This document shows positions 21,517 through 33,072 of a stretch of DNA of 64,000 nt, piece after piece. The number at the start of each line of letters is the position of its first letter. Position 1 is the stretch's first letter. The DNA comes from Liopterus haemorrhoidalis (Eukaryota; Arthropoda; Insecta; Coleoptera; Dytiscidae): assembly GCA_963971575.1 (NCBI GenBank), contig OZ020616.1, positions 18,735,535 through 18,799,534 on the forward strand. Reading direction: 5' to 3'. The translations under genes were made by a program, and so were the position numbers. The notes below the pieces were generated by a model that was not told where the DNA came from, made no database searches, and saw only the letters and a program-made list of their open reading frames with translations.

Positions 21517-22078
21517 AAGCGGTTCTTAAACTGTGGTCCGCGGACCCCTGGGGGTCCACGTAGCCATTACTGGGGGTCCGCGAAACAATTTTGACATTAA
21601 CTTTACATCCCCCAACTTTTCGCTTTTATTCAAATAACTCATTTAATAAAAATCCTACATGGTCAAGACTTTTTGTATTTGTTGTTATCTAACTAGTTAT
21701 TGACATAACTAAACAATAATTAGTAAAAATTTAATTATTTTTATTCAACTGCAAATTATTTACAGAAAACATATTATAATAAGATCTATTTTGACCAATA
21801 TAAGACCAAAAAATGTTTGTATGAGTTTAACGTATTATAATTTGTAACTTTTTTTATTCTTTTTACTACTATTTTTATTAATTTTATGTTTCCACAAGAC
21901 CATTTATTAAAATAACCAGCGATACATTTTTACCAATATTTATTACAATGTAGTGCCTATGAGATTATTGAGCCAGAAATTAAATCTCAAGAACGACGTA
22001 AATGCCTAGGATTGGGATGGGGTCCGTAAAAAAATTTTCAAGAGGGGGTCCTTGGAGTGCAAAGTTTAAGAACCCCTG
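21517..22078. mobile_element. hAT MITE with near-perfect 8-bp TSD
   Basis: The left GGTTCTTAAACTGTGGTCC and right GGTCCTTGGAGTGCAAAG..AAGAACCCCTG are diverged inverted repeats of the common CAGGGGTTCTTAAAC type. ACTTATGG (21,509-21,516) and ACTTATGA (22,079-22,086) form the target duplication. Non-coding, AT-rich interior. Confidence 0.85.
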
Positions 22079-23749
22079 ACTTATGAAATTGTTGCACTAA
22101 CCTACGGATCGTACGATCAAACTTACTATTCGTGAAAAAAGTTCTGCTTTATGCACTTGTTATATAATAGTAGATTGTGCAATTAGCGCGGAATGCCATA
22201 TATTCCGCACAAGAATGAAGTTTGCAAACGAGCCGCAGGCGAGTGAAGCAAATCATTCGAGTACGGAAGATGCATTCTGCGCGTGTTGCTCACTACGCTT
22301 TTCCTCCGAATACCATTTTACAAAAAATAAATAATCAAGAAAATACAATATAAATATGGTTAACAGCCATTAATGCGCGCGCAGCCAGTACGGGATTGAA
22401 AATTCTTGGAAACTGCCCATGCGCATTGCTGCGAATTTATTCTTTCCCGCACACTGCACATGCGCATTGGGGTGCATTTATCTTTGCCGCATCGTTTGCG
22501 CGCGCATGAAGGTAACATGCGAAATTAAGCTAATTTCCTGTCAACTAACAGTACCGAAATGAGACAGTTCCATAGTGCTCGTAGGAAAATAATTTTAATT
22601 TTTCTTTAATTTCAATTTTTTTTAAAATTGTCCAGACAACAGGATAACTTGTTGTGGCTCTTTAAATTTAGTTTTATGGGTTTTTGTTTCAAAAGGATCC
22701 TCTAGAATAAATTATATTTAGGGAATTCTCATCAATTATAGGGATTCTCTTTTCCTATTCCGATGTGAGAATTCCCTTCTCTATTTCAGTTCAATATCTA
22801 ACAGCTTTCGCATGTATTTTTTTTTTATTTATACACTGTATATATCATATAAAAACAGAACTGAGAAAAAACAATTAACAATCAGTATTTATAATATCTT
22901 TGAATAAGTATATACTTTTACCAATGACAACCAGAAGGCAATATAAATATAGAAAACGGTAATTAAAATTCTGACATCATATTAGAGGTGTGTCTTCTTA
23001 AAAAGTTATAAAACCCTTCTAAAACCATACCTTAGGCTAAAAATTTTCACTGTCAATAAATCAGTGCTACCTAAACTTTAGTCGTTATATCTTATTCGAA
23101 AGTAAATTTTTATAAATTTGCAAAACCCTTCTAAATTAATGCCTAGAGGTATGACAAATAATAAATCTGCTGCTGGTGATCAGCGATTCTAAACAGGTGG
23201 GTCTAGTGGCTAGTCGTGACTTAGCCTCAGGTCAAAGAAAGTTACTGATGATCTGTACGGAGCCAGGCACAGAGACGTATTCAGGTGTATCTGTAACAAC
23301 ATTATGATTATCTTTTGAACAGTTACTTACTTAATACTAAGCTATGACTGCTCAATATTTTTTTAATCGCGAGCCAATATAAAAAATTGGTACACTGCGC
23401 TGGTCATACATGTCTGATATAACCCGCGAATTCAGAAGTAAAACCAAAAGGAAATGTTTTCAATAAAAACACTTAAAATCAGCTGCAGTCTTCTTCCATG
23501 CAGTTTATTATTATTACGAGTATTATATTATAACAAATTAATTTGTTGACTTAAAAGAGCTGTTTCTGTTGTTTTGTAAACCTAGGGGTCGCTTAAGAAA
23601 GGGACCAACTTCATTTATAAGTAAACTAGCGGTCTAGGGCTCTATAAACAATTTCTGGTGACTTACGACGCCAGAATGAAAGATATAAAAAAATATTTTT
23701 GTTTTTGAAACTGAAAGAATTTTTTTTATTTATTTATTTTTTTCGAGAT
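22079..23749. other. Unassigned 1.7-kb stretch
   Basis: A GC-richer island (22,170-22,520) has a small hairpin (GCGGAAT..ATTCCGC) and several CATGCGCATT words. The rest is AT-rich. No gene or element boundary recognised. Confidence 0.35.
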
Positions 23750-23803
23750 AAATCATCGAGATCGCTTAGGTCTTCAATTTCTAAAACTGATAAAAAGGTT
23801 ATC

Positions 23804-24200
23804 AATTGGTGGGATTACGATAATTAGAATTATATTCTATCATTGCCAATTCGCGACTGCAAATAACAGTGAGACATCTGGTGGTGACTGGCTAAACTAA
23901 ACAGAAGCGTATATTTGGATAATATTTGTAGCGTGTTGTGCTACAGTTTATGTGAACTAAGAAGTATTTTAAAATATAGTGAGTTAAATACAGTGCTTTT
24001 TTGCCGAAATATTGTTTGAACAGATAAATATTAAGAAAAAACTTCTGACATATACGCTTCTCGCCCGCCATCAGCTGTTGTACGCAGCGCCGCCAACGTT
24101 AGTTTCAGTCGCGAATAAAGCGATTCTATTGGGGGTTCTAAGCCACGATTCTTTTGTTGCCAACTATAGAACAGAATTCTATTACTCGTAATCCTACCAC
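23804..24200. mobile_element. Foldback-like MITE inserted in a mariner
   Basis: GTGGGATTACGATAATTAGA and the complement of TCGTAATCCTACCAC pair at the ends. Inside, AGAAGCGTATAT pairs with ATATACGCTTCT and TCGCGACTG with CAGTCGCGA, so most of the ~400 bp can fold. Comparison with other mariner remnants (36.2 and 60.8 kb) shows that the host sequence GTTATC..AGGTTC is split here. Confidence 0.75.
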
Positions 24201-24366
24201 AGGTTCGTTAATTAATCCGTAACATTGATGATTAACTATTATAGAGGTTGTAGAAGAAGTAGGGATATCATATAGATCTTGACATCACAACAATGCACCA
24301 GCTCACACTATCCTTACGTTTCGTCAGTTTTTGGTGAAAAAAAAAGTCACTCTCTTTCCCCATCCA

Positions 24367-24916
24367 TAGGTTTACCATACGTCCCGGTTTGAAGGTATGG
24401 TCCCAGCGTCCCAGCCAGTTTGTCATTTTGTCCCGGATATTTGGTAAAAATTAAAAAGTGCCGAATATACACGCAGTACAAAAAGTGTAGTCTCGGAAAA
24501 TGGCGATTAGGCAACTAATTAAAAATAACAGAATATTTGAAAGAAATTTCTCGCTAGTGATAAATGTTTAATATATAACTTTTTAATAATAAGTTATGTT
24601 CGATTAAGAGTAATTAAAAATTATTACTACGCTTTGGTTTAAGTGGAACTAGATTTTAAATTCTAGTAATTGATTGAAGCTCTTGATCATTTTGTTTAGT
24701 AAAAGCCAACTTCTAACATTTAGGAATTGGCTGGTGACAACTTACGTAAATTAAAATTCCTTTTGGTTCCGCTTAAAGGTTTGGAATAGGCTACATTTTT
24801 TATTTTTGTTAACCACTTTTCAATCATAAGTACTTAGCGTAGAAGGCGTTATTTTCTGTTTTGAGCAAACTCTAGAAATTGTCCCTGTTTGAGAAAAAAA
24901 TATTATGGTAAGTCTA
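24367..24916. mobile_element. hAT-like non-autonomous element, copy 2, perfect 8-bp TSD
   Basis: CCCATCCA is duplicated exactly at 24,359-24,366 and 24,917-24,924, inside the mariner peptide PHPPY. The ends TAGGTTTACCATACG and ATTATGGTAAGTCTA are short TIRs. The interior matches 20,163-20,762 in reverse. Another MITE is nested at 24,631-24,789. Confidence 0.9.
24631..24789. mobile_element. Nested MITE, GTTTAAG(C/T)GGAA-type TIRs
   Basis: GGTTTAAGTGGAACTAG on the left pairs with GTTCCGCTTAAAGGTTTGG on the right. The paralogue at 20.2-20.5 kb lacks it, and TAC flanks both sides. It belongs to the same family as 7,152-7,277. Confidence 0.8.
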
Positions 24917-25062
24917 CCCATCCACCATACGAACTTGACTTAGCTACGTGTATAGCGATAGCATAAAGTGCGTGAAAAATGTGTTTCCAAAAGTGGAGCA
25001 GGCGCTGGCTACGATGTGTAGCAGCAGAATGACAATATTTCGAATGTGATAATTTTAATATT

Positions 25063-25972
25063 AAATATATACATATTTTTTTAAATAAAATTATTTGACG
25101 TATTTTCACACATTTATGTCACACATTTTAACCGAATGGACAAATGCAAGATAACGAAATATTACACACATTAAAAATAATAATAATAATGATTTGTTGA
25201 AACTAATATTTCTTATAAATTCAAGATCTGAATAGGCAATGTTAGGATGACATTTTTGTTGGTAGCCTCGAAATATAAGAATCATTCAAGTAAAATATCA
25301 TTAAATATCACACTGACCACGTGACTTTCAAATCTATGGCCGGCGGTCTACAAACGGAGAGCTTACCTTCTCTGCCCCTTATACGCCCATTTAGGCGTTG
25401 GGATCCTATTATTTTTGTATTTATTAAAATATCATTAATGAGAAATTCTATAAGAAATATTCCTTCGGCAACACTGGCAATATATTTAGTCGATGTAATT
25501 TTTTTAATAACCGACTCACAAAAATATAATGTTATTTAAAAAAAAAAAAACAATTTTTTAAATGAACTGAATCACTTTATATGAAATTTTTTCTATCGTA
25601 TATAAGAAGTATTTTTTAACTTTTGGTGATCAAAACGTTTCAAAACTTGCTCACACAATCCGTTTCCGAGAAAAAAGGGTTGGACTTATTCACCCTGTAT
25701 ATCTGTAATAATAGATGGTAGTTGGTCTCTTCACAGTCTTCTATCATCGCCTACACCTCTGTTTCGTTTTTCGAACATTTTTTTTTTTTATCTATTTTAT
25801 TTGTGTTCGTCCATGAAAGTGTTTTTTTATTGTTTGATATTTTAGTCTGAACAAGTACATAGGCTGTGATTGGCGGCAATAGCCACAATGTTGTGCGCCA
25901 AAAAATTAACCAACTAACTTTTAAGACAGTATCCCCGACCTTTTTTTGTTTAAACCTCGTAAATGCGTATTA
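25063..25972. other. Unassigned stretch with one transposon end
   Basis: At about 25,676-25,702 the sequence GGACTTATTCACCCTGTATA has the look of a Tc1/mariner-type terminus, but no partner was found. The rest has no recognised feature. Confidence 0.4.
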
Positions 25973-27125
25973 AGTATCATTCACAGCTCATGTTTTAATA
26001 GATAGTACTTAATTCATAGTGCATAATGTTAATGGATAATGTTAGTGGCTAGTCACAACACTTTGGTACCATTCATAGCTCATGTTTTAATAGATAAATC
26101 GATCTAGCTGCCATCTACACGCCATAGAAATTACTAAACAATTTATAATAAAAATATCTTGTTATTAAATATATGTATTGTTTTTTTTATTAATGTACTT
26201 CTAAAAAGAACCAAAACAATATTTAATAAGTTAATTATTAAATAAAATAACTATAATGTTTCTGAAGCTACTCACTCTAAACTAACTTTTTGATTTCACA
26301 AAAAAAAGTTAACTTTTGTTTCCCAGAAGTGTTGGTCTAAAAATCTGAAAAAAATCTCAATAATGTACATTGATGGAAACCAAAATAGTTCAAAAGGAAT
26401 TTTTGTCAGATTAATTTTTTATTGTTGAAAAAATACATATTTTATTTTAAAAGTTCATGTAGTATTTTAAGGAAAAGCTCTTTGTACATAGAATAACAAA
26501 CGGTACATTATTTACAAAATATTGTTCATTTTGACTTAATTACCGCAAAAAAAAATGTTCCACACATATATGTAGCTGCTTTAACTTGGGTACTAGATAC
26601 CTGAAAAACACTAAAATATGCGAAAATTCACACTTCACATCAATTTTTTATTAGATTCAACACATTTATTAATTAGTACATCATAAACTGCAGCCACAAG
26701 TCTTTTTAGAATTTCCTGTATAATATATTCGTCTATTTTGAAAGTAATACATTTCAAAATAGACGTATACCTGCGAAACCCTGAAATATGTCAAAATTCT
26801 CACTTCACATCTATTTTTCAATATTAGTTCCAACATTTTTACTAATAATTATGTCACAAGCTGCATCCATAAGTCTTATTCGAATTTCAAGTATAATATA
26901 TTCCTTCATTTTGACAGTTGTCAGTGTTTTAATGTTAATGTTAATGTCAGAAGTTTGAGATATACAAACTTCTAACATTATGCGTTAAATATTTTCTTAC
27001 GCTTATCCACTAAATTGGAGCTATGAATGCTTATACGGATTTGTGTAGAACTAACATTCTTATGCGTTAACATTAACACTATGAATTACGTACTATCTAT
27101 TAAAACATGAGCTGTGAATGATACT
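25973..27125. mobile_element. 1.15-kb TIR element, TTA target site (Harbinger-like)
   Basis: AGTATCATTCACAGCTCATG opens the left TIR and its complement closes the right, the match running about 60 bp through TTTTAATAGATAGTAC and AATTCATAGTG. Both sides carry TTA. A partial extra copy of the terminal motif occurs near 26,070. The interior holds a two-unit tandem repeat (26,602-26,940). No transposase frame, so the superfamily rests on the 3-bp target site. Confidence 0.8.
26602..26940. repeat. Two-unit tandem repeat (~170 bp each)
   Basis: Unit 1 begins TACCTGAAAAACACTAAAAT and unit 2 (about 26,768) TACCTGCGAAACCCTGAAAT. Both continue TGTCAAAATTCTCACTTCACATC-like and end with a ...TATAATATATTC block. 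The unit start is the same motif that ends the long inverted repeats at 43,266 and 45,140. Confidence 0.75.
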
Positions 27126-28009
27126 TTATTCTTGGTCTGTAGAAATCTTTAAATCCGTGCCTGTTCATTGACAATGGCCAAGACCTCTTACGTTCAACAC
27201 AAGCAATTTTACACACGATTTACCATAATGATGTATAGCATGTACACCGACAACTATATATTACATTATTAAAGCCAGATTGTTGGATATTTTAATTTAA
27301 ATTTGTTAGGTTAGGTTACAATGTCACGTACTATAGGTACAGGACAATGAATACTCTTTACGGTTACTGACTATGATGTCATATGTGAAGCTAATGAGAC
27401 AGTTGTTTGGTGGTTGTGATCACTGGAAGATTGTTATTTTTTCGCTATTCTTGTTTTGTTCAACATTGTGTTCGGTAGTTCTTATGAAAAGTAATTGAGT
27501 TTAAGTTTAAGTGAGTAAACATTATTTGTAAATATTTGCGCAATTTTTTTAGGAAAAGTTGCATTAATTATTGGTAAAGTATTTAAATTTTATCATTGAT
27601 TGAAATGGTAAGTTTATTTGGAAATAACCGGGATTTTTAGATCAATTTATTGTCTTGTGATCGGTACTGCCATAAGCCTGTTATAGGTATGAAGATATCA
27701 GTCTCTTTGTTGAAGTTTCCATCCGGTTCGGATGTTGGCTATCATGCTGGCAATTTTCACTTTGCGTTGACAGGGTGGCGCAAAAGTCGCTTTCTATTTT
27801 AAAACCTAAATAACATTTTTTTATTATTGATTGATTGATCATGCTGAAAAATTAAAATTAAAAAAAAAAAAAAACTAAATATACTTGTGTAAGTTGCACT
27901 TAATATATTGTTAAATATCTTGATAGACGTATTTCTGTTGTTAGGCCATTCTCAAAAGAGAATGGCCTTTTGAAATTGGCCTAACAGTCGATATACATAT
28001 ACCAAAATA
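27126..28009. other. Unassigned stretch
   Basis: It contains TTAGGTTAGGTTA (27,306-27,318), a short insect-telomere-like string, CAGGGTGGCGCAAAAGTCGC (27,770), which resembles a transposon end without a partner, and a strong hairpin. No gene. Confidence 0.4.
27943..27968. repeat. 11-bp stem, 4-nt loop hairpin
   Basis: AGGCCATTCTC-AAAA-GAGAATGGCCT is perfect. A second overlapping pairing, GTTAGGCCA with TGGCCTAAC at 27,977-27,985, is possible. Position inside a TE-rich region gives no reason to call it a terminator. Confidence 0.8.
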
Positions 28010-28570
28010 CAGACGATTCCGCTTAATTGGGCCAAATCTCAAAGAACAGAAACCAAACCAAGGAACCAACAGTAAATTTACATGTTTAATTCGGACAACA
28101 TTTCGCTTTATTGGGACAGTAAATTTAAGATCACAGTACATATTATGTTACGCATATTCTCAAGAAAAAATATGTACGAAGAATTTAATATTACAGCGTT
28201 ATTTTATGCAGGAAGGAAATTCATTTCACAGGGAGCCCTACATCCGCATTGAATACCTGTGCTGATTTTGTAGAAGTGAAATGTTACAAAAACAAAAGAC
28301 AGACTACACTTGACGCATTTTTGCATTGAATTAAATTGTATGTACCTAGTTTTTTATTTTATTTTGGAGTTTATTATTATTTTTTCTTAAATGTTTATAT
28401 TTTTTGGTTATATGTAATTTATAGTTTTGTCCAAGAGTTTATAAAATAAAATTATTGAAAGAAAAATATGCATTGTTTAATTTTATGTGAAATTCGCTTA
28501 ATTGGGGCAGCCGCTTAATTGGGCCAAAATGCCTAAGTCCCGATATGTCCCAATTAAGCGGAATCGACTG
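28010..28570. mobile_element. pogo-like non-autonomous element, TA target site
   Basis: CAGACGATTCCGCTTAATTG and the complement of the right end (CAGTCGATTCCGCTTAATTG) differ by one base in the first 20 and continue to GGGCC/GGGACA. TA flanks both sides. GCTTAATTGGG words recur inside near each end. TIR sequence and target fit Tc1/pogo; no transposase. Confidence 0.9.
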
Positions 28571-28753
28571 TATTCAACAATATATTAAGTAGAACTTACA
28601 AATAGAGTTTTTATTTTTATTTTAAATATCCTAATATTTTTACAAATTAGGAATGTACTCTCAGAGAATTCTCATAATAACCCCTCCTAGTTAAACATTT
28701 AATATTTCTAAGCCTTATGCAAAATATGTAATTATTGTATTTTTTGTTTTGCA

Positions 28754-28790
<37 letters not shown>

Positions 28791-29225
28791 GGTGTTTGTT
28801 TGAAACGCCGCACCTCGATTAACTCCTTTATTTTAAGAGATACAAAAATTTCTTCAGAAGAAAAGTTACTAGGTAAAAAGGCCCACTTAGAGACTATAAT
28901 AAGAATTTTACATCACTTCCGGTTTCAACGGAAATTATTTCAACTTTTTATCTAGCATAGGGAATCGGTACTTTAATTTCCTTTTCTTGAAAGTACATTA
29001 AATCAGCTTTACAATGATATCAAAATATCATACTTTAATTTTAACCGTTTCAAAATGGCGACCATTTATTTACAAAATGAACAACATAAATCGTACAAAG
29101 TTAAACATAGCAAGCTTTGAAAATGATTCTGTTACATCAAAAAACCAACAAAAAAAACTGCAATTTTTCTTGCCTATTAGTACGAGTTTGATATTAAAGG
29201 TGATACTATCAAATCGTTTGTAATT

Positions 29226-29958
29226 ATGGCTTACGTACGTTATTCAAATAAAGAAATGACAGATATGGTTCTGACATTCGGGGAATGTCAAATAAATTCT
29301 GTTAGGGCCCAGCAACTCTATTATCTGTCTCATTTTGTAATACGAAACTAACAGGAAAACTTCATTTTTTATGTTGTATATTTAAAATATCACCTTAGGG
29401 TGGTAACACCTTTCAAAATATTTGACAATTCATAATTGACATTAAATTACGTATATGTCAACTTACTAACACAAATTGTATAAAACACAAATTGACAAGC
29501 ATTTGAAATATATTTTATGCAACCAGAACAGAAAACATGAATAAGCGAATTAAGATGAAATAAATATTTGTATACAATTCAAAATATTTGACATATCAAT
29601 CACAAATTTGACAGGTCAATTTGGTATCTGACATGTAGTTTTTGAGTGAATATAACCTCAGTATAATACAACTTCACTAAAAATGTAAAAGCCAGATTTA
29701 CAAGTTTACATGGTTTCAAAAAAGTCTATTTACACCACAACAGTCACCAAAGTAACCAGATTTAGTTTCGTATTACAAATTGAGACAGATTATACCAAGA
29801 AAGGTATCCTGAAGGTAAAGGTTAGAAGACTTAGAACATAGGGTAAGAACAGCCATCAGGGAAATTCAAGAGTATACCGGTCTAAATGTAATGGAAGCAT
29901 TTTTATTACGAATGAGAAAATGTGTGGATAACAACGGCAGTCATATTGAACATTTGTA
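29226..29958 (+). pseudogene. DUF4817-type transposase, first and last exon-like pieces
   Basis: At 29,226 an ATG opens YSNKEMTDMVLTFGECQINS, close to the DUF4817 helix-turn-helix start (usually Y..EEY.DM.L.YGE....A..A.RLY..R.P) of arthropod transposons. The match is cut by the nested MITE and resumes at 29,790 as LYQERYPE. At 29,895-29,958 the frame LLRMRKCVDNNGSHIEHL then stop matches the usual C-terminus of these proteins (R..C....G.H.EHL). The catalytic middle is deleted. The arrangement says this was an internally deleted copy before the MITE arrived. Confidence 0.7.
29325..29788. mobile_element. 464-bp nested MITE
   Basis: CTGTCTCATTTTGTAATACG and the complement of the right end (CTGTCTCAATTTGTAATACG) differ by one base in 20, and continue AAACTAA. 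It splits the DUF4817 reading frame between ...RAQQLY and LYQERYPE. The TSD is unclear in the AT-rich flanks (TTAT on both sides). Confidence 0.85.
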
Positions 29959-30364
29959 AATTTTCCTTAGTTTATTACTAACTTTAGTCATATTTTGTTT
30001 TATTGTTTTTCCTATTTACATAATCTTATATTTTTTATAATTTAGTTTCTACGATTTTTATGTTATTTATTATTTTGGAAATAAATGGTCCCAATTTTGA
30101 AATGGTTAAAATTAAAGTATGATATTTTGATATCCTTGTAAAGCTGATTTAAGGTACTTTCAAGAAAAAGAAATTAAAGTAACAATTCCCTATGCCAGAC
30201 AAAAAGTTAAAACAATTTCCGCTGAAACCGGAAGTGATACAAAATTATTTTTATAGTCGTTAAGTGGGCCCTTTTGTTTTGTTTAACTTTATTCTTGAAG
30301 AATTTTTTGTATCTCTTAAAATAAAGAAGTTATTCGAGGTGCGGCGTTTCAAACAAACACCCTG

Positions 30365-31341
30365 TATATATACATAAATATAAAGCTCTATTTTACGCAC
30401 TAGGGAGAAAGAGTGTTTTCATGACAACAATAATAACAAAACAGAATAGATTTGGTCAAGTTCGTTTGGTATTGTACCTATTCTCATTTATAATTTTTGT
30501 TTGTTTTACAAGAATATTATTTTTTAGTTTTAAATATTGCGTTGGTGCTAAAAATAGTATACCTATGGACCTCGTAAGAGAGTGTATTTCTCCTTTGATT
30601 ATTGTAGCCCTTGGCTTTGCTTTGTACTACAATTTTACCTTAAAATATACCATTTCTTTACTTTGAAAACGGCGAAAGCCGAAACATGTCATCATTAATA
30701 GAAATAGTGATAATTTAAGAAGCTTTTCATATCAAAGCTAACCACTTATTAAATAAGACTTCAACCTTATTTGAGATAATATTCAGGTCATCTGTACACC
30801 GTAAAATATTGTGAGATCCTTTGATTCATATAAATCAAATGAGTTAATTTTTATTGTTGGAAAATATGAAATGAAAAGTGCTGAAAGTAATAATAAACGA
30901 TGCATTGTTTATTAGAGCATTTCATGGTGTGTGTATGGTGTACAACGGTGCATTAAACAATAGATGATACATAAGTAAACACCATAAATCACCCACTGTC
31001 TTATTATTCTGTCTTACGGTAATACAAAGCACTTACCACCATAAATACACACTACCATTTTTCTCTGGAACGGTAACGCAAAGAACAACAAAGGATCTAC
31101 CATGATTTAATATCCTGTTTCACTGCAGAGGTTATAAAACTGTTTAAATGTAAATTGTAATAAGATAAATACTTTTAATATATAGTTATAATCGATATCC
31201 TCATCTACCCTTCGGTTATTCAGGTGTTCTGCTGCCTGAGGTGAAAATTAATTGATAAATCTCCTATTTTCCTGTCTAGTGGTAATTTTTTTGGTTTGGG
31301 TTCTTGTAAAATTTTTATATTTCATTAATTCTTCTAAACCA
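30365..31341. other. Unassigned stretch
   Basis: An 81-codon open frame at 30,421-30,666 is hydrophobic but has no recognisable homology, and its composition matches its surroundings. Only the ribozyme-like motif at 30,662 stands out. Confidence 0.35.
30662..30690 (+). ncRNA. Degenerate hammerhead-like motif
   Basis: TTTGAAAA, then a GGC-GAAA-GCC stem-loop, then GAAAC and ATGTC. The order is that of a hammerhead core but C3 and G8 are replaced, so cleavage is unlikely. The same layout occurs in the Penelope-like element tails at 48.3 and 52.0 kb. Confidence 0.25.
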
Positions 31342-31600
31342 GTGGTCTCTCAACTTTTTCACGTAGCCATAAACATTATTTAAATTATTTATTGTACCCC
31401 AGAAAAAATAAATAGGAACTACATATTTGGATATGTGGGTGTACTCCCTCTATTTCGATGAATTTATTCCTTCAAAGAGCTGAACAGCGAATAGAGATCC
31501 AAAGGAATCTATAACTAGATATTACATTTTCTTTGCGTACCTTTAAGTTTCGCGTACGTTCCTCTTGGGGTACGTGATCCTACTTTTGAGACCAACGCCT
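31342..31600. mobile_element. hAT-like MITE (tentative)
   Basis: CAGTGGTCTCTCAACTTTTT with ACGTAGCC inside pairs with the right-end complement GTTGGTCTCAAAAGTAGGAT with ACGTACCCC inside. No clean 8-bp duplication. Confidence 0.5.
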
Positions 31601-31774
31601 TAAATAGTCATCCCAGGTCTTTCGTGGTCTTTTTCTTGGTGGATGGAGAAAGAGAGTTACTTTGTTCTTTGCCAAAAATTGCTGAACCATAAAGGAAGTG
31701 TGAGTAGGTGCGTTGTCGTAATGTAATATCCGTGATGTACTTTTCCAGCTATTATACCGTTTCTTCTTTATCAA
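31576..31774 (-). pseudogene. Mariner transposase fragment (second catalytic Asp)
   Basis: The minus strand reads WKSTSRILHYDNAPTHTSFM and VQQFLAKNKVTLFLHPP. This is the mariner segment around the second catalytic Asp (HDNAP.H) up to the PHPPYSPD stretch. The third Asp motif is replaced by RKRPRKTWDDYLRR, a frame-shifted or rearranged end. Nothing else of the gene remains. Confidence 0.7.
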
Positions 31775-32329
31775 CTAATCAAAGAATAGTATCAACATGG
31801 CTTTATTATTCGGCTTGACGTAGGAAAAAACACACTATAAAATTTTAATGAAATATCTAGGCGAAACAAACTCAACGGAAGTAAAATCTCAAATGACAGC
31901 TGCATCATATCAAGCTAGTCATCTTTCCACTTACTAAGTATTACAACGCTCAAAAATTGCTTTTTTTGCCAAACCTTGTATAACAGTTGTTTAGTGTATG
32001 GACCGCGACGACCAATTATGGACGTATGGACCAAATTTTGAAATTGTCCCGTTGCTTCCATGGGTTGAACATTCCTGTTGTACTAGGAGTAGACAATGGT
32101 GGACAGCACCGCCGGGACACCGGGTAATTTCCTGATGGGCCGGTCCTAATAGGACGTATCTTTGGATGAACGGGGCTCGTCCTTGATTCAATGAGGCTGG
32201 CTTGAACTTATGGGGCTGCTTTATTACAATATTCCAAGATTAGAAATTTTGTCGGTCCGCTCCTGGGAGTAGAGGTAGACCACCTACGGTATTAACGGGA
32301 AACACAACAGTATAGTTCTTAAAAGTTTC
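31775..32329. other. Unassigned stretch with a GC-richer block
   Basis: A 66-codon minus-strand frame (31,991-32,191) lies in a locally GC-richer block that differs from its surroundings. I recognise no family. Confidence 0.35.
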
Positions 32330-32800
32330 TTATGCAAAACTGAAAGTCTGAAATAAAATTAGTAACAATCTATAAATCAAAATTTGCAGGGAATGTTTAT
32401 CTATCTAATAGGCTATTTGTATTTCTAAAAAAGAATTATGTGTGATTGTAAATAAACAAATTGCATTATAGCCGCAATCTTGTAAACTAATCGTCGCACA
32501 TTTGCGTACGCCGCGGAATATTTTTGCTAAAGCTTCATTTTACAAATATGTCTTAAGCTATTTTGTTTTATCGTGAAAATTTATTATAGTTATTGAACAT
32601 GCTGTTCTATTTTTGCCGCTATCTTGAATCTGCCACTGTTTTCAATATAGGTGGTGCTGGTAAAAATTATTTAATATTCGTAAAGAACACGTGTACCAAG
32701 TATATTATTGAAGGTTCTGAACTATAAACAGTTATGTCGAAAAAAATGTTAACGTATTGTTTGAACTTTGCTACACAAAGTTATTTGCTTCTAAATTGAA
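32330..32800 (-). repeat. Dispersed repeat family X, copy 2
   Basis: The reverse complement is co-linear with 42,100-42,440 (ATAAACAGT..AGTTCAGAAC, GCACCTATATT, then TTCCGCGGCGTACGCAAAT). Near the left edge AAATAAAATTAGTAACAATC occurs in the same sense as at 41,890, consistent with inverted termini. Confidence 0.5.
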
Positions 32801-33072
32801 AATAATCATAAAAATAATGAAACAAAAGTAATGACAAATTTATTTTAAATCAGCAAAAAAAATTAAAAAAAAAAAAAACGTTTTCAGATAGAACAATATG
32901 TGACTAAAATATAATAATTCAAACAATAAATTTTGAGTAAAGCCAATTTTTTTAAAATTTTTTAAGCTTTTTAATTTTTATATTTTAACTTTATTTATTC
33001 GTTTTTAAAAATCTAAATGATGGTTCCAGATAACACTTTCTTGATGCCTGGTTTTATGTTTAGACATTATTA

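Larger units (their letters stand above)
23750..25062 (+). pseudogene. Mariner transposase remnant broken by two insertions
   Basis: Outside the insertions the plus strand gives mariner pieces in order: RSSISKTDKKVI-like HTH-linker sequence before 23,804, then VVEEVGISYRS (24,250), HHNNAPAHTILTFRQFLVKK with VTLFPHP (24,288-24,366), then after the second insertion PHPPYELDLATC (24,917 on) and CFQKWSRRWLRCVAAE. The catalytic DNAPAH motif reads NNAPAH, and the segment before it, including the first catalytic Asp, is deleted. It was already dead or died long ago. Confidence 0.75.
28787..30364 (+). mobile_element. DNA transposon with ~290-bp TIRs (CAGGGTGTTTG type)
   Basis: The left arm (from about 28,787) and right arm (30,075-30,364) are inverted copies: GTTTGTTTGAAACGCCGCAC at the left end, GTGCGGCGTTTCAAACAAAC at the right, continuing through ACTTCCGGTTTCA and GATATCAAAATATCATACTT. 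A (TA)n run precedes the left end. Between the arms are transposase remnants and a nested MITE. A third arm copy is at 1,249. Confidence 0.9.

Noticed and set aside
27943..27968. Hairpin as a transcription terminator
   Set aside because: Eukaryotic setting and no adjacent gene; a strong stem alone is not evidence of a terminator.
30421..30666. 81-codon hydrophobic frame as a small membrane protein gene
   Set aside because: AT-rich sequence readily gives hydrophobic frames; no homology, no conserved neighbour, no promoter evidence.
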